This document shows, piece by piece, positions 1-7,985 of a stretch of 33,634 bases of DNA (position 1 is its first letter; every line of letters begins with the position of its first letter). Source of the stretch: an uncultured Calothrix sp. Its GTDB lineage: Bacteria; Cyanobacteriota; Cyanobacteriia; Cyanobacteriales; Nostocaceae. A model generated the notes under the pieces. The model did no database searches. It saw only the letters and a list, made by a program, of their open reading frames with translations, and was not told the DNA's origin. The position numbers were made by a program, and so were the translations under genes. Location of the stretch: NCBI GenBank assembly GCA_937973965.1, contig CALJJQ010000031.1, positions 1-33,634 on the forward strand, written 5' to 3'.

Positions 1-379
1 GCGATATATCCTTTCTAGCAGTTTCAAATAAAGGGAATTTATTTCTTTGATAAAGAACATAATAAGACCTTATCCATAAAACAAGCTGAATCCATTTAAT
101 GGTATCATTTATTTGTGTAATTAATTCTGCTTAACTACTTAAGTATGGCACGAGCTAACAAATTAAAAAATGGTAATGTTAATGGTAATGTTATTGTAGA
201 CTAGGGCTATTAGGTGTCTTTTTTCTCCCGTCCTTGGATAGACGATCCCACGGGTCGTCCCTACTCCCCGATAATTCAATATTTGATTAAGTGTGTGTCA
301 AATCACTTGCAATTGTGGGAAACATGACCAATCATGGTGAAGTCATTTTTCTCGCAGTAATGATAAGGTTTGGATCAAG
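1..379. other. Non-coding leader region before the M23 peptidase gene
   Basis: No convincing gene is seen here. The stretch is AT-rich. It holds a tandem duplication of the 12-mer AATGGTAATGTT near 168-193 and, at about 241-259, a degenerate copy of the dispersed palindrome built on GACGACCC/GGGTCGTC. A 19-codon frame from ATG at 145 has no ribosome binding site and is not called. Confidence 0.5.
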
Positions 380-382
380 TTG

Positions 383-1300
383 ATGATGATTGCGAATATA
401 TCCATAAAAAAATTGCCCCAACATCTAGTTAGTGCGGGAATCAGTCCAACAGCAAGTATTTTCTTTGGTTTAATAGCTCTTCCCCTAGGATTGACAGCAC
501 CAGCGTTAGCTCTAGAAGTACAATTTAACCCTGCATCACCCCGCTTAGGTGATACTATTTCGGTAATTGTTAACACGGAAAATTCCCCATCTCCCAACAA
601 TATCCAAGTCACAGTGGGTAAGGAAACCTACCCAGCTTATGAAACTGCACCCGGTCGATTTCGTGCTTTTATCCCCACAACTCCCTTGGAATCACCGGGA
701 AGACGGGTAGTCCAAGTTACCGATGGACAAACTACTCGCAACCAGGCAATTTTTGTCGGTAATCGCAATTTTCCCGTGCAACGTATTAACCTTCCACCGG
801 GGAAAGCTGGTGTGAGAGCGACGGAATTAGAATTACGACGCGCTCGTGAGTTTCGTGCAGTTCGCTCTCCAGAGCGGTTCTGGAATGGTCCTTTTATTGC
901 TCCGAGTAAAGCACGTCGCAGTACACCCTACGGAGTTCGACGTTATTACAATGGTGTGTTTGCTAAAGATTATTATCACCGGGGACTGGATTATGCAGGT
1001 GCTTCTGGTTCCCCGGTTGTTTCCCCTGCTCCCGGAAGGATTGTTTTAGTGGGACGGGTTGCTGAAGGGTTTCGGGTTCATGGTAATGTAGTTGGAATTG
1101 ATCATGGCCAGGGAGTCGCCAGTATCATGATGCACCTGAAGGATATTTCTGTCCGAGAAGGTGATTTTGTCCAAGCTGGTCAAAAGGTTGGTACTATTGG
1201 TTCCACTGGCGCTTCTACTGGTCCTCATTTACACTGGGGTTTATATGTAAATGGCAAATCCGTTGATCCAGATGTATGGTTAAAAACAGGTGTTGAGTAG
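383..1300 (+). CDS. M23 family metallopeptidase (LytM-type endopeptidase), exported
   Basis: Predicted peptidoglycan endopeptidase acting outside the inner membrane. Residues about 1-45 form a basic start, a hydrophobic stretch (FFGLIALPLGLTAPALAL) and a likely signal-peptidase site near ALA-LE. Residues 46-130 form a beta-rich domain of the kind that precedes M23 domains in cyanobacteria. The catalytic domain is at about 185-300. The zinc-binding HxxxD (HRGLD, residues 200-204), MHL (about 252) and HLHWG (283-287) motifs are all present, so the enzyme should be active. Three start codons are possible within 7 nt (TTG 380, ATG 383, ATG 386), and no strong Shine-Dalgarno separates them; I chose the first ATG. 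The gene appears monocistronic. The cell-wall substrate bond is inferred from the family, not seen. Confidence 0.93.
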   Translation: MMIANISIKKLPQHLVSAGISPTASIFFGLIALPLGLTAPALALEVQFNPASPRLGDTISVIVNTENSPSPNNIQVTVGKETYPAYETAPGRFRAFIPTTPLESPGRRVVQVTDGQTTRNQAIFVGNRNFPVQRINLPPGKAGVRATELELRRAREFRAVRSPERFWNGPFIAPSKARRSTPYGVRRYYNGVFAKDYYHRGLDYAGASGSPVVSPAPGRIVLVGRVAEGFRVHGNVVGIDHGQGVASIMMHLKDISVREGDFVQAGQKVGTIGSTGASTGPHLHWGLYVNGKSVDPDVWLKTGVE

Positions 1301-1364
1301 CTATTCTTTGGACGCTGACATATGAATGTAATGCTACTAAACGTGTTTTAGCTGCACTTTTTCG

Positions 1365-1379
1365 TGTAAAGTGTTTACA
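1365..1379. promoter_or_regulatory. Perfect 15-bp dyad upstream of the ComFB gene, candidate operator
   Basis: The sequence TGTAAAGTGTTTACA is a perfect inverted repeat with a 3-bp centre. It lies 80-94 bp before the ATG of the ComFB-domain gene, a position suited to a regulator binding site. It resembles an NtcA-like GTA...TAC dyad, but the spacing is 7 nt rather than the canonical 8, so I do not assign a regulator. Confidence 0.3.
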
Positions 1380-1458
1380 ATTTACCAAAATAAGGCAAAC
1401 ATAGATCGGATAGATACCATGACCACAAAACCACGTGGGTAAATGAACAAATAAGAAA

Positions 1459-2007
1459 ATGAGTTTTATGAGTATCGAGAAAATTGTCGAACAGGCTCTC
1501 CAGGATGGGTATTTAACACCTGTGATGGAGGCAGAAGTGGGAAGAATTTGTGATAATGCCTCTGAACTTTCGATTGAAGAGTACATGGCGTTAGATAAGT
1601 TGATGGGGTCTCTATTAACTGGTGAGGTGGTAGCGGTTCCCCGGAAACAGTTTATTAACGTGATGGAGGAGTTGGTGTTAACGGAAGCGATCGCTCGTGT
1701 GGCGGAAATTGAAGCAACTAGCGATCGCAGTTTAGATGTGGGTGATATTGCCGCTTACGCACTCAACCGTCTCCCCCCCCTGTATGCTACCACTGAAGAA
1801 GGTGCGCAGTTCCAACGCCAAAAAGCCAGAGCCGATTTACAGGAGTTAATTGCTCAACAGGTTAGCGAAGCGATCACCCGTAACCTGGATCGTCCAAATG
1901 ATGATCGGACTCCCGTTGTGGCTAAAACTACTGGTAATGAAGTTTTACGTCAGGTTAGCTCCCTACTGCAATCCTATGCTCCCAATTTTGAACAAAAGGG
2001 TAATTAA
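1459..2007 (+). CDS. ComFB-domain (late competence development) protein
   Basis: A 182-aa soluble protein. The central block, about residues 65-105 (NVMEELVLTEAI, then DIAAYALNRLPPLYATT), is the ComFB domain signature. Cyanobacterial ComFB-domain proteins have been reported to bind cyclic dinucleotides and to influence competence or pilus functions; that role is knowledge of the family and is not shown here. The N-terminal 60 residues are helical and acidic and the C-terminal 60 residues are polar. ATG 1459 and ATG 1468 are both possible starts, with no strong ribosome binding site for either. The coding sequence contains a run of eight C at about 1774-1781 (RLPPL), a potential slippage site but in frame. 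The gene stands alone between an M23 peptidase and an oppositely oriented L,D-transpeptidase. Confidence 0.85.
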   Translation: MSFMSIEKIVEQALQDGYLTPVMEAEVGRICDNASELSIEEYMALDKLMGSLLTGEVVAVPRKQFINVMEELVLTEAIARVAEIEATSDRSLDVGDIAAYALNRLPPLYATTEEGAQFQRQKARADLQELIAQQVSEAITRNLDRPNDDRTPVVAKTTGNEVLRQVSSLLQSYAPNFEQKGN

Positions 2008-2217
2008 GCTTTTGCTAAACCCTATGCAACAGTAATTTATCTGTCAAGGTAGTGTAAAAGTACGCCCGTAATTGTTCTGATTTTTGGAGATTTAGCATGT
2101 TCCCAATGATGCTTCAATTTCCCGCTAATATGTGCTAGGAATCAGTTGTTTTTTGTAGTTACAGTTAAATTAATTCCAGTTCAGTTTTGATTGATTTACT
2201 CGGCAGTTATATCTTTC

Positions 2218-2961
2218 CTATCTAACTTCTACAGGTGTTCCCAACTGAACTTGGTCGTAGAGCATTTTGATATCTTGATTTCGCATTCTTAGACAACCGT
2301 GGGAAATGGACGCACCCACTAGCATTTCATCGGGTGTACCATGAAAGCCAATTTCACCGTCTTGGGTGGAGTGAAATCCAATCCATCGCGCTCCTAAAGG
2401 ACTATCGGGTCTACCAGCAGGGTAAATTTTGCCAGTGATCGGGTGTTTCCAAGTCGGGTCGTGTTCCATATGGATGACTTGATATTTACCCGTGGGGGTT
2501 TCCCAGCCTTTTTTGCCGATACCTGTGGGATAGCTCGCAATCACTTGGTCTTGACGGTAGACGTATACGCGGCGATCGCTCAAATCAACTACGACTTTTG
2601 TTTGTTGGGGTTTATTTGTGGGATTTGCGGTTGGGGTTTGATGTGGGGACTGATTTTGGATTTGGGGTTGGATTAACCCTCGATTGGGGGTTGCTTGACT
2701 GGGTTGTTCTATATCGATCAGTCTTGACCACCAATTAGTGGGTTGTGACTGTTGAGAATCAGATTTGATAAGGATTGGGGCTGATTTTTTATGACTGGTT
2801 GCTTTTGGGGAAGTTTGTGGTGCTTGACGAGAATAACGGGAGTCAGACGTAAGCGATCGCTGCATTGCACTTTGGGAATGCCAATGCATTGCCATCGAGA
2901 CGAATGCTGTCCCGAAGCACAGAAACATTAACATTGTTTTCGTATAATCGTTTCTTCCCAT
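2218..2961 (-). CDS. L,D-transpeptidase (YkuD domain), membrane-anchored
   Basis: Predicted peptidoglycan 3-3 cross-linking or anchoring enzyme of the YkuD/ErfK family. I start it at ATG 2961, giving 247 aa. The same frame continues upstream to 3072, but those 37 residues lack family character, whereas 2961 is preceded by a GAGGAAAA run and leads straight into a membrane anchor (TMLMFLCFGTAFVSMAM). A Ser/Gln/Pro/Asn-rich linker follows, then the catalytic domain from VVVDLSDRRVYVY. The core motif HGTPDE...SHGCLRMRN contains the catalytic Cys (residue 223), preceded by the conserved His, Ser, His and Gly. The protein should face the periplasm. It is convergent with the ComFB gene, with about 210 bp between their ends. 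Substrate specificity cannot be read from the sequence. Confidence 0.92.
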   Translation of the reverse strand: MGRNDYTKTMLMFLCFGTAFVSMAMHWHSQSAMQRSLTSDSRYSRQAPQTSPKATSHKKSAPILIKSDSQQSQPTNWWSRLIDIEQPSQATPNRGLIQPQIQNQSPHQTPTANPTNKPQQTKVVVDLSDRRVYVYRQDQVIASYPTGIGKKGWETPTGKYQVIHMEHDPTWKHPITGKIYPAGRPDSPLGARWIGFHSTQDGEIGFHGTPDEMLVGASISHGCLRMRNQDIKMLYDQVQLGTPVEVR

Positions 2962-3072
2962 TAGCGTGAAAATATTTTCCTCAATTACAATAACCGATTC
3001 CGGGGCTTCGATACATAGACCCTTGTGACACCTAGGTCTACTGACATATGGTTTTCTCGGTTGTTTCCGCAA

Positions 3073-3420
3073 AAATCGCCAATTTTATGATTATTTTACA
3101 TTTGGGTAGAGACGAACCGACGGGTGGTCTCTACTACCGTAAAATACCGAAAAAGTCGGATAAATTAGTATTTTTACGGTCATAAATCACGTTGATAAAG
3201 GAAATTAATTAAACACTTGACAAAAAATTTAGTTTTTCTTATCAATTCCATTATGAATTTGCGAAGTTATCGGGGCAAACTAGAGGCGTAATAATTCCAT
3301 GTGCGCTGCAAGTAATTGTTCCGGATGTGATTCTCCAGAAATGTTGGAACTTTAGGGGCATTGTTCTCAATCAATAAATATAAAAATATAAGTCGAGTGG
3401 TGTGGGTAGGATAAATAACT
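3073..3420. other. Spacer with a 29-bp palindromic repeat
   Basis: No gene is supported. A palindromic repeat of the GTAGAGACGA...TCTCTAC family lies at 3106-3134. The rest is AT-rich. A minus-strand frame across 3267-3491 has no protein-like features. Confidence 0.45.
3106..3134. repeat. Dispersed palindrome, GTAGAGACGA...TCTCTAC family
   Basis: An imperfect 29-bp inverted repeat. Relatives in the window lie at about 241-259, 15149-15177 and 32530-32551. All are intergenic and share the outer arms GTAGAG/CTCTAC and a G/C-rich centre, as expected of a dispersed cyanobacterial hairpin element. Confidence 0.6.
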
Positions 3421-3603
3421 ATGTTTGAAAAATTGGTATTAGCAGCTACTATTACTTTCTCTCTAAATTTGTGTTTACATGTTCGCGACACTGGTAAACC
3501 AAGTGTAGAGGTTCAACCATCAAATCAAGCGGACACTCCTCCGACAATTTTAGTTCGTTTACCGAGAAATCAACGGGAATTTCGATTTACCCATGAGGAT
3601 TGA
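3421..3603 (+). CDS. Possible small exported protein, 60 aa
   Basis: Not recognised. The frame begins with a short charged segment and a hydrophobic stretch (LVLAATITFSLNLCL, residues 6-20) that could be a signal peptide or membrane anchor. A polar Pro/Gln/Thr-rich tail follows, ending in basic and acidic residues. A TAGGAT purine run lies about 9 nt before the ATG. A G/C-rich hairpin at 3629-3646 follows the stop. No family motif is visible, and a chance frame of this length is quite possible in this AT-rich spacer. Confidence 0.35.
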   Translation: MFEKLVLAATITFSLNLCLHVRDTGKPSVEVQPSNQADTPPTILVRLPRNQREFRFTHED

Positions 3604-3628
3604 ATCCATCAATTAGGGGATAAATTCA

Positions 3629-3646
3629 CGGGGTGTTGCAACCCCG
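3629..3646 (+). terminator. Hairpin after the 60-aa frame, weak terminator candidate
   Basis: The arms CGGGG and CCCCG enclose an 8-nt loop, and the hairpin is followed by ATTATTTTG. The short stem and interrupted T-tract make it a weak Rho-independent terminator. It begins 25 nt after the stop at 3603. Confidence 0.3.
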
Positions 3647-3695
3647 ATTATTTTGAGTAGCCTACATGTATTGCTTACACTCAAAACTGTAGATG

Positions 3696-3731
3696 AGATG
3701 TGCGTAGCGCAGTTTTTCTTGGAGATGAAAG
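3696..3731 (+). repeat. Dispersed 36-bp repeat (copy 1 of 2)
   Basis: This stretch, with the core GTGCGTAGCGCAGTTTTT and the tail GGAGATGAAAG, recurs in inverted orientation at 20722-20757 with only a few mismatches. The GCGTAGCGC part is itself nearly self-complementary. Both copies are intergenic. Confidence 0.6.
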
Positions 3732-3760
3732 GGACTTTTTCCTAATCCCCACTCCCCTAC

Positions 3761-3780
3761 AGACGTGACATGTCGCGTCT
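3761..3780. repeat. Short palindrome AGACG-GACATGTC-CGTCT (copy 1 of 6)
   Basis: A 20-bp near-palindrome with outer arms AGACG/CGTCT and a centre of either ACATGT or ATATAT. Copies lie at 3761-3780, 7264-7283, 11039-11058, 12212-12231, 23438-23457 and 29934-29953, all intergenic and often next to purine-rich GGGAGTAGGG tracts. Confidence 0.65.
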
Positions 3781-3834
3781 CTTCCCACTCCCTATTTTTT
3801 GGCGAAGAAGTGGGATGTATTTCATGTATGAAAT

Positions 3835-5193
3835 TCAGTTTACCTGGGGTTTGGGTTTTTCAAAGGGTAAATTAATCGGTGTGCGAGGAAAAATTGCAGC
3901 TTCCGTATCTGGATCAAAAAAGTGTAGCTTATCTTGATTTAAAGACAACCAAATTTGTTCACCTAAACGTAGTGGACGTTCTGAGGGTATGCGAACTTGA
4001 ATTGACTCACCCATAAAACCCCGAAACTCGAAGTTCGCGATCCCAATTTTGGTGGCAACATAACTATCGTTACCCAGATTTTCAATCAATTCAACCTGGA
4101 CAGGTAAGTTTTTAGTTGCAGGTACACCGACAACTAAATGTTCCGGACGAATTCCCAAAATCACCATACATCCGTCATATTTTTGCAATGCATTGGCCCA
4201 ATTTTGGGAAAGGGTCATGCGAAAATCTCCATTGGTAATGATTTGTTGGGATGCATGAAATTTTACGGGAATAAAGTTCATCGGTGGAGAACCGATAAAC
4301 TCCGCCACAAATTTGTTAGCGGGACGGTTGTATAATTCCAGGGGAGGAGCCACCTGTTGTAACTGTCCCTGATTGAGAATGGCAATGCGATCGCCCATCG
4401 TCATCGCTTCTGTTTGGTCATGGGTGACGTAAATAGTTGTGGTTCCCAATTGACGCTGAAGTTTGACAATTTGCGATCGCGTTTCCGCGCGGAGTTTTGC
4501 GTCTAAGTTGGATAGGGGTTCATCCATCAAAAAAACCTGGGGATTACGAGCGATCGCCCTTCCTAGTGCTACCCGTTGTCGCTGTCCTCCCGATAGTTGT
4601 TTGGGTAAGCGATGCAATAATCCTTCGATTTGTAACAACTGTGCAACATTTCGCACCCGTTCCTGGACAGCTAATTCCTTTGAGGACAGATACCTCAACC
4701 CCTTGGGAAGGTTACGAGTAATACCCACCAGCAAATCTTCGCCCATTTTAGCAAAGTTATTCACCGACGGATTAACACCGTTTACATCTTGCATCTCCAA
4801 AAAACGCCGACGTAATCCAAAGGCAATATTGTCATAAACTGTTAAATGGGGATACAAGGCATAATTTTGAAATACCATCGCAATATCCCGTTGCTTGGGG
4901 GGAAGTTGATTAATTAACTTCTCACCCAGCCAAATGTTTCCACCCGTAATCGTTTCTAAACCCGCAATTAACCGTAGTAAAGTACTTTTACCACAGCCAG
5001 ATGGCCCTACCAAAACCATAAATTCGCCATCTTCCACAGTCAAATTAATCCGTCGCAGCACATTTATAGCCTCGGAACGGTTTCCCCCGTTCTGTTTCCC
5101 TAATGGGGAACCGGATTTGACTTGTGCTGATTTCCCCTCTCCTTGACGAGGGGGAAAACTTTTGTAAACGTTTTCGATAACTACTTGCGCCAC
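3835..5193 (-). CDS. ABC transporter ATP-binding protein, UgpC/MalK type (CUT1 sugar family)
   Basis: A 452-aa ATPase subunit of a carbohydrate-type importer. All nucleotide-binding motifs are present: Walker A GPSGCGKST (63-71), Q-loop FQNYALYPH (108-116), signature LSGGQRQ (200-206), Walker B VFLMDEP (220-226), D-loop SNLD and switch His in VTHD (256-259). The C-terminal 150 residues form the TOBE/MOP-like regulatory domain typical of MalK-type subunits. The protein is about 80 aa longer than usual UgpC. The extra length sits in a 25-residue insert at about 15-40 and a segment at about 133-172 (GEDLLVGITRNLPKGLRYLS), the latter resembling an insert I recall in cyanobacterial sugar ABC ATPases. 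The start is GTG at 5193. No permease or binding-protein gene is adjacent, so the substrate (sugar, glucosylglycerol or glycerol phosphate) is undetermined. Confidence 0.92.
   Translation of the reverse strand: MAQVVIENVYKSFPPRQGEGKSAQVKSGSPLGKQNGGNRSEAINVLRRINLTVEDGEFMVLVGPSGCGKSTLLRLIAGLETITGGNIWLGEKLINQLPPKQRDIAMVFQNYALYPHLTVYDNIAFGLRRRFLEMQDVNGVNPSVNNFAKMGEDLLVGITRNLPKGLRYLSSKELAVQERVRNVAQLLQIEGLLHRLPKQLSGGQRQRVALGRAIARNPQVFLMDEPLSNLDAKLRAETRSQIVKLQRQLGTTTIYVTHDQTEAMTMGDRIAILNQGQLQQVAPPLELYNRPANKFVAEFIGSPPMNFIPVKFHASQQIITNGDFRMTLSQNWANALQKYDGCMVILGIRPEHLVVGVPATKNLPVQVELIENLGNDSYVATKIGIANFEFRGFMGESIQVRIPSERPLRLGEQIWLSLNQDKLHFFDPDTEAAIFPRTPINLPFEKPKPQVN
5072..5160. repeat. Palindrome-rich in-frame insert within the ABC ATPase gene
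   Basis: Two inverted repeats sit inside the coding region: TTTCCCC/GGGGAAA-like arms around 5083-5112, and TTCCCCTC...GAGGGGGAA at about 5130-5157. They encode roughly residues 14-40 of the ATPase, a segment I do not expect in this family. It looks like a hairpin element tolerated in frame. Confidence 0.4.
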
Positions 5194-5583
5194 GGGTATT
5201 AAACTTAAATATAGTTACAAAAATTACCAATTTAATTGCCCATCAAATTGCTGGTATTATACCTGGATTTTTGACGAGCGAACTACAAGTGACGGCTAAC
5301 GGATGTATTTTCATCTTTCTACCATCTCTTCATCGTCAAAAGTTGAAGTATAGCGTTGTCTGATGCTAACTACGCTACAGATTGTCTACACCAACTATTA
5401 TCCCGCAGGAATTTATTCTCGGTGCGGACATAGGACAATATACACTTTCGCGCAACTGACATGACAATTCAGCGCCCATAATACAGGTTTCCAGTCAATT
5501 AGAAAAGCATATTCCGAAAAATTGCAGGTTTAGGGTCGTGTAACACACTATTAAATATCTCGTTTACTTACACAGGATTTTAC
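5194..5583. other. Spacer with a diverged copy of the ACCTGGATTT repeat
   Basis: No gene is supported. From 5261 to about 5310 the sequence is a diverged relative of the dispersed repeat at 16627-16731 and 7986-8088 (reverse), sharing ACCTGGATTT, ACGAG and TAACGGA in the same order. Confidence 0.45.
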
Positions 5584-6471
5584 TCACTTTTTCTCCTGGG
5601 GGTAAAAAATCATATCAATATGGTGTGTTTGATAGGTGACAAAATCTTGAATCAACTGGTTTATATTCTGTTCGTAAGCAATCACCTGGCCTTTTTTATC
5701 TATGTAAATTGATGGTATAGTTAAGGTTCGTAAAAAATAGAGAAATTCTTGCGGTTCGATTTTGCCAAACACTTTTAAATTAAATGGAGCAAACTCAGCA
5801 AAAATAATCGGATGATTATTGTTTAACAAATTGACCATTCCTTTGAGGGCGAATGGTTCATAGCCTTCAATATCAATCTTGACAATATCTACTGGGATAT
5901 CTGGTAAGAAATCATCTAAACGAACTGCGGGGATTTCCTCATAATAAGGATTTTCTCCATGAACATAATTCTGTAACTCGTAGACAGTATTACCAGTAAA
6001 TCTAGCTCCATAGTTAGCTTGATTTCCGAGGTTGGAAATCACAATGGTTTTATTCTCATCACTCACTGCTAATCGATAGGGTGCGATCGCTGTTTGAAAT
6101 GGATTATAATTAATGCTGGTGGTAAATAAACGAAAGTTGTTTTGATCGGGTTCAAAACTATATATTTTGGCTTGAGGACATTGACTGGCGACAAGGAGGC
6201 TACAATAGCCTAAATTAGCTCCAATATCGAAAAAATACAGTTCGGATGTGCAATTTTGTAAATACTTTAATAACACTTGAGTCACATGTTGTTCATATTC
6301 ACCTTTAACGAGAATTGGCCGACTAATGGCATTATCCTCTAAATTTAACACCATCGAGAAATTATATTTTTTTAAATCAGTGATCGCGTCATTGGAATGA
6401 GCTAAAAACCGAAAAATAAATCCAGGGAATTTTTGATAGACTAACTTTTTGAAAAAATCAAATAATTTCAT
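5584..6471 (-). CDS. FkbM family SAM-dependent methyltransferase
   Basis: A 295-aa class I methyltransferase. SAM motif I is FFDIGANLGYCS (80-91), and the following acidic strand end is YSFEPDQNN (104-112). The FkbM-family core VDIVKIDIEGYEPFALKGM is at about 193-211, with the conserved D-E-G-x-E pattern, and an FAEFAP strand follows. FkbM enzymes O-methylate sugars, polyketides or peptides; the substrate here is unknown and no biosynthetic cluster surrounds the gene. The start is ATG 6471, whose first bases overlap the stop of a doubtful 62-codon frame upstream. Confidence 0.93.
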   Translation of the reverse strand: MKLFDFFKKLVYQKFPGFIFRFLAHSNDAITDLKKYNFSMVLNLEDNAISRPILVKGEYEQHVTQVLLKYLQNCTSELYFFDIGANLGYCSLLVASQCPQAKIYSFEPDQNNFRLFTTSINYNPFQTAIAPYRLAVSDENKTIVISNLGNQANYGARFTGNTVYELQNYVHGENPYYEEIPAVRLDDFLPDIPVDIVKIDIEGYEPFALKGMVNLLNNNHPIIFAEFAPFNLKVFGKIEPQEFLYFLRTLTIPSIYIDKKGQVIAYEQNINQLIQDFVTYQTHHIDMIFYPQEKK

Positions 6472-6656
6472 GAAAAATCACACCCAATGATGATAAAGCA
6501 AAAAGATAAAATTAATACCAATTTCCCCAAATGTAACAAATGAATCTTGTTGGTAAATTTATCAAAGTCTAACAGCAAACCTGTCATACCGTTTTCCTTT
6601 GGAGTTGATACCTGACGGGAAGTTTTCGGAAGCAGGGGAAGAAAATATATCAACAT
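6468..6656 (-). CDS. Doubtful 62-aa frame with ATGA overlap to the FkbM gene
   Basis: Not recognised. It ends with a hydrophobic segment (LVLILSFCFIIIGC), and its TGA stop overlaps the ATG of the FkbM methyltransferase (ATGA), an arrangement typical of translational coupling. No good ribosome binding site precedes it, and the rest of the frame is not protein-like. The overlap may be chance. Confidence 0.2.
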   Translation of the reverse strand: MLIYFLPLLPKTSRQVSTPKENGMTGLLLDFDKFTNKIHLLHLGKLVLILSFCFIIIGCDFS

Positions 6657-6772
6657 TTGAGTGAAATAGCATCAATCAGTTAAAAATTAAAACGATGGAT
6701 ATGCATCTGCACAGCCACCGTTAATTATGCTCAAAAATCATGCTAATCGTGGAAAAAATTTTGTCTGCTATC

Positions 6773-6928
6773 CTACCAATCGTAGTTAGCTTTACCCTTG
6801 TATGGTTCACCTGTAAACGGTTGGAAACCAGTTGTTGGATAATCATCATGTTCCAGTGCGAAAATTTCGATCGCAGCTTCGGAAATGAATTGAGTAATTA
6901 TAGCCACAATACGTGAGAGCATCATCAT
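6773..6928 (-). CDS. Small conserved-looking protein, 51 aa
   Basis: A short gene starting at ATG 6928 and ending with TAG at 6773-6775. A strong Shine-Dalgarno (AAGGGG) lies 7 nt before the first ATG, which is one of three tandem ATGs. The product has an N-terminal hydrophobic/amphipathic helix (LSRIVAIITQFISEAAIEIF), then an acidic turn (EHDDYP) and a C-terminal block TGFQPFTGEPYKGKANYDW rich in Gly, Pro and aromatics. I recall similar short cyanobacterial proteins with a YPxTGxQPFxG motif but cannot name a family. The size and amphipathic start suggest a peripheral membrane or complex-associated peptide; that is inference. It is monocistronic. Confidence 0.7.
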   Translation of the reverse strand: MMMLSRIVAIITQFISEAAIEIFALEHDDYPTTGFQPFTGEPYKGKANYDW

Positions 6929-7384
6929 ATTTAGACCCCTTGTGATTGGTCACATTATTCTGTCGATAAATTTAATGTAGTGGCAGAAGATAGGGTAAAT
7001 GGGATTTTGCAATATTTTTCAAATCTCCGCAATCTTGATTTATCCAAATTGACGTTTTTTTGTCTATAGTGAGAAGAAACTTCGAGAATAATTAACTTTA
7101 ATTGCAGAATGATAGCAGGACTTACGAACTGGAAAAGAAAATCAAGCTTTTGACTTAGTTAACAGTTAACAACCCTACATGTAAAATTTTATAAATCATT
7201 TAAGACTGCTAGGATAAGTAGGTGGGTGGTAAAAATTGTCGTTGAAATCAGGGAGTAGGCAGAGACGCGATATATCGCGTCTGTAAGGGAGTAAGACTTT
7301 GAGACGAATGAACGGTTGCGTTGCAGTTTTATGTTTAATTGCACCTACCTACTCATATAATAAAATCTTGTTGGGAGTACAGAA
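6929..7384. other. Spacer with palindromic repeat, before the Uma2 gene
   Basis: No gene is seen beyond the 5' signals of the flanking genes. It contains the motif GGACTTACG at about 7110, also present near 17762, and the AGACGCGATATATCGCGTCT palindrome at 7264-7283. The GGGAG at about 7374-7378 serves as the ribosome binding site of the Uma2 gene. Confidence 0.45.
7264..7283. repeat. Short palindrome, perfect 20-bp copy (copy 2 of 6)
   Basis: AGACGCGATATATCGCGTCT is a perfect palindrome. It is followed by a GTAAGGGAGTAAG purine-rich tract like that near other copies. Confidence 0.7.
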
Positions 7385-7954
7385 ATGACAACTACCAGCC
7401 AGAAAATGACCCTGGAAGAGTTCCTCTCCTATGATGACGGTACGGATAACCTATACGAGTTGGAAAATGGGGAACTGATTTGGATGCCTTCTGAAAGCGA
7501 AATCAATCGACGGATTACTATGTTTTTGTTAATTTATTTTAACCAACAGGGAATTCCTTCCTATCGATTGACGGTGAAGACGGAGGTGGTAGTTAGCGGA
7601 AAAAGGGTATCCGTCCGCTTACCGGATTTGCTGGTGTTATCGGAGGAATTAGCAGCAGCAATGGAAGGTGCAAGCAGATCGATTATACTAATGGATATGT
7701 CCCCACCTTTGCTAGCTGTAGAAGTTGTCAGTCCTAACCAGGAAAAGCGAGACTATCGCTTTCAGCGTAGTGAATATGCAGCTAGGGGAATAGCCGAATA
7801 TTGGATTGTCGATCCAATTTTACAACAGGTAACAGTGTTGGAATTGGTTGAAGGTTTGTATGAGGAAAAGGTTTATCGAGGTAGCGATCGCCTAAACTCA
7901 CCTTTGTTTCCCCAAGTTGATTTAACAGCAGAGCAAGTATTACAAACAAAATAA
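7385..7954 (+). CDS. Uma2 family endonuclease-like protein (DUF820)
   Basis: A 189-aa member of the Uma2/DUF820 family, a PD-(D/E)xK nuclease fold very abundant in cyanobacteria and of unknown cellular role. The start MTLEEFLSYDD and GTDNLYELENGELIWMP are typical. The acidic residue of the active site lies in VRLPDLLVLSEE (about 77-88). The E-x-x core follows in LAVEVVSPNQEKRDY (about 116-130), and ARGIAEYWIVDP is the conserved helix-strand near residue 140. A ribosome binding site GGGAG lies 7 nt before the ATG. The gene is complete and appears intact. Members often occur in many dispersed copies. Confidence 0.93.
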   Translation: MTTTSQKMTLEEFLSYDDGTDNLYELENGELIWMPSESEINRRITMFLLIYFNQQGIPSYRLTVKTEVVVSGKRVSVRLPDLLVLSEELAAAMEGASRSIILMDMSPPLLAVEVVSPNQEKRDYRFQRSEYAARGIAEYWIVDPILQQVTVLELVEGLYEEKVYRGSDRLNSPLFPQVDLTAEQVLQTK

Positions 7955-7985
7955 AATTTTAATCCTTCAGTACGGTTAACCCACG

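Noticed and set aside
168-193. Tandem AATGGTAATGTT repeat as a regulatory iteron
   Set aside because: There are only two units and no wider context, so it is probably a simple slippage duplication.
1366-1378. NtcA binding site before the ComFB gene
   Set aside because: The GTA...TAC spacing is 7 nt instead of 8, so it was kept only as an unassigned dyad.
4463-4837. 124-codon plus-strand frame inside the ABC ATPase gene
   Set aside because: It is antisense to the Walker B/signature region of a clearly coding gene, and its Arg/Ser/Cys-rich sequence is typical of a shadow frame.
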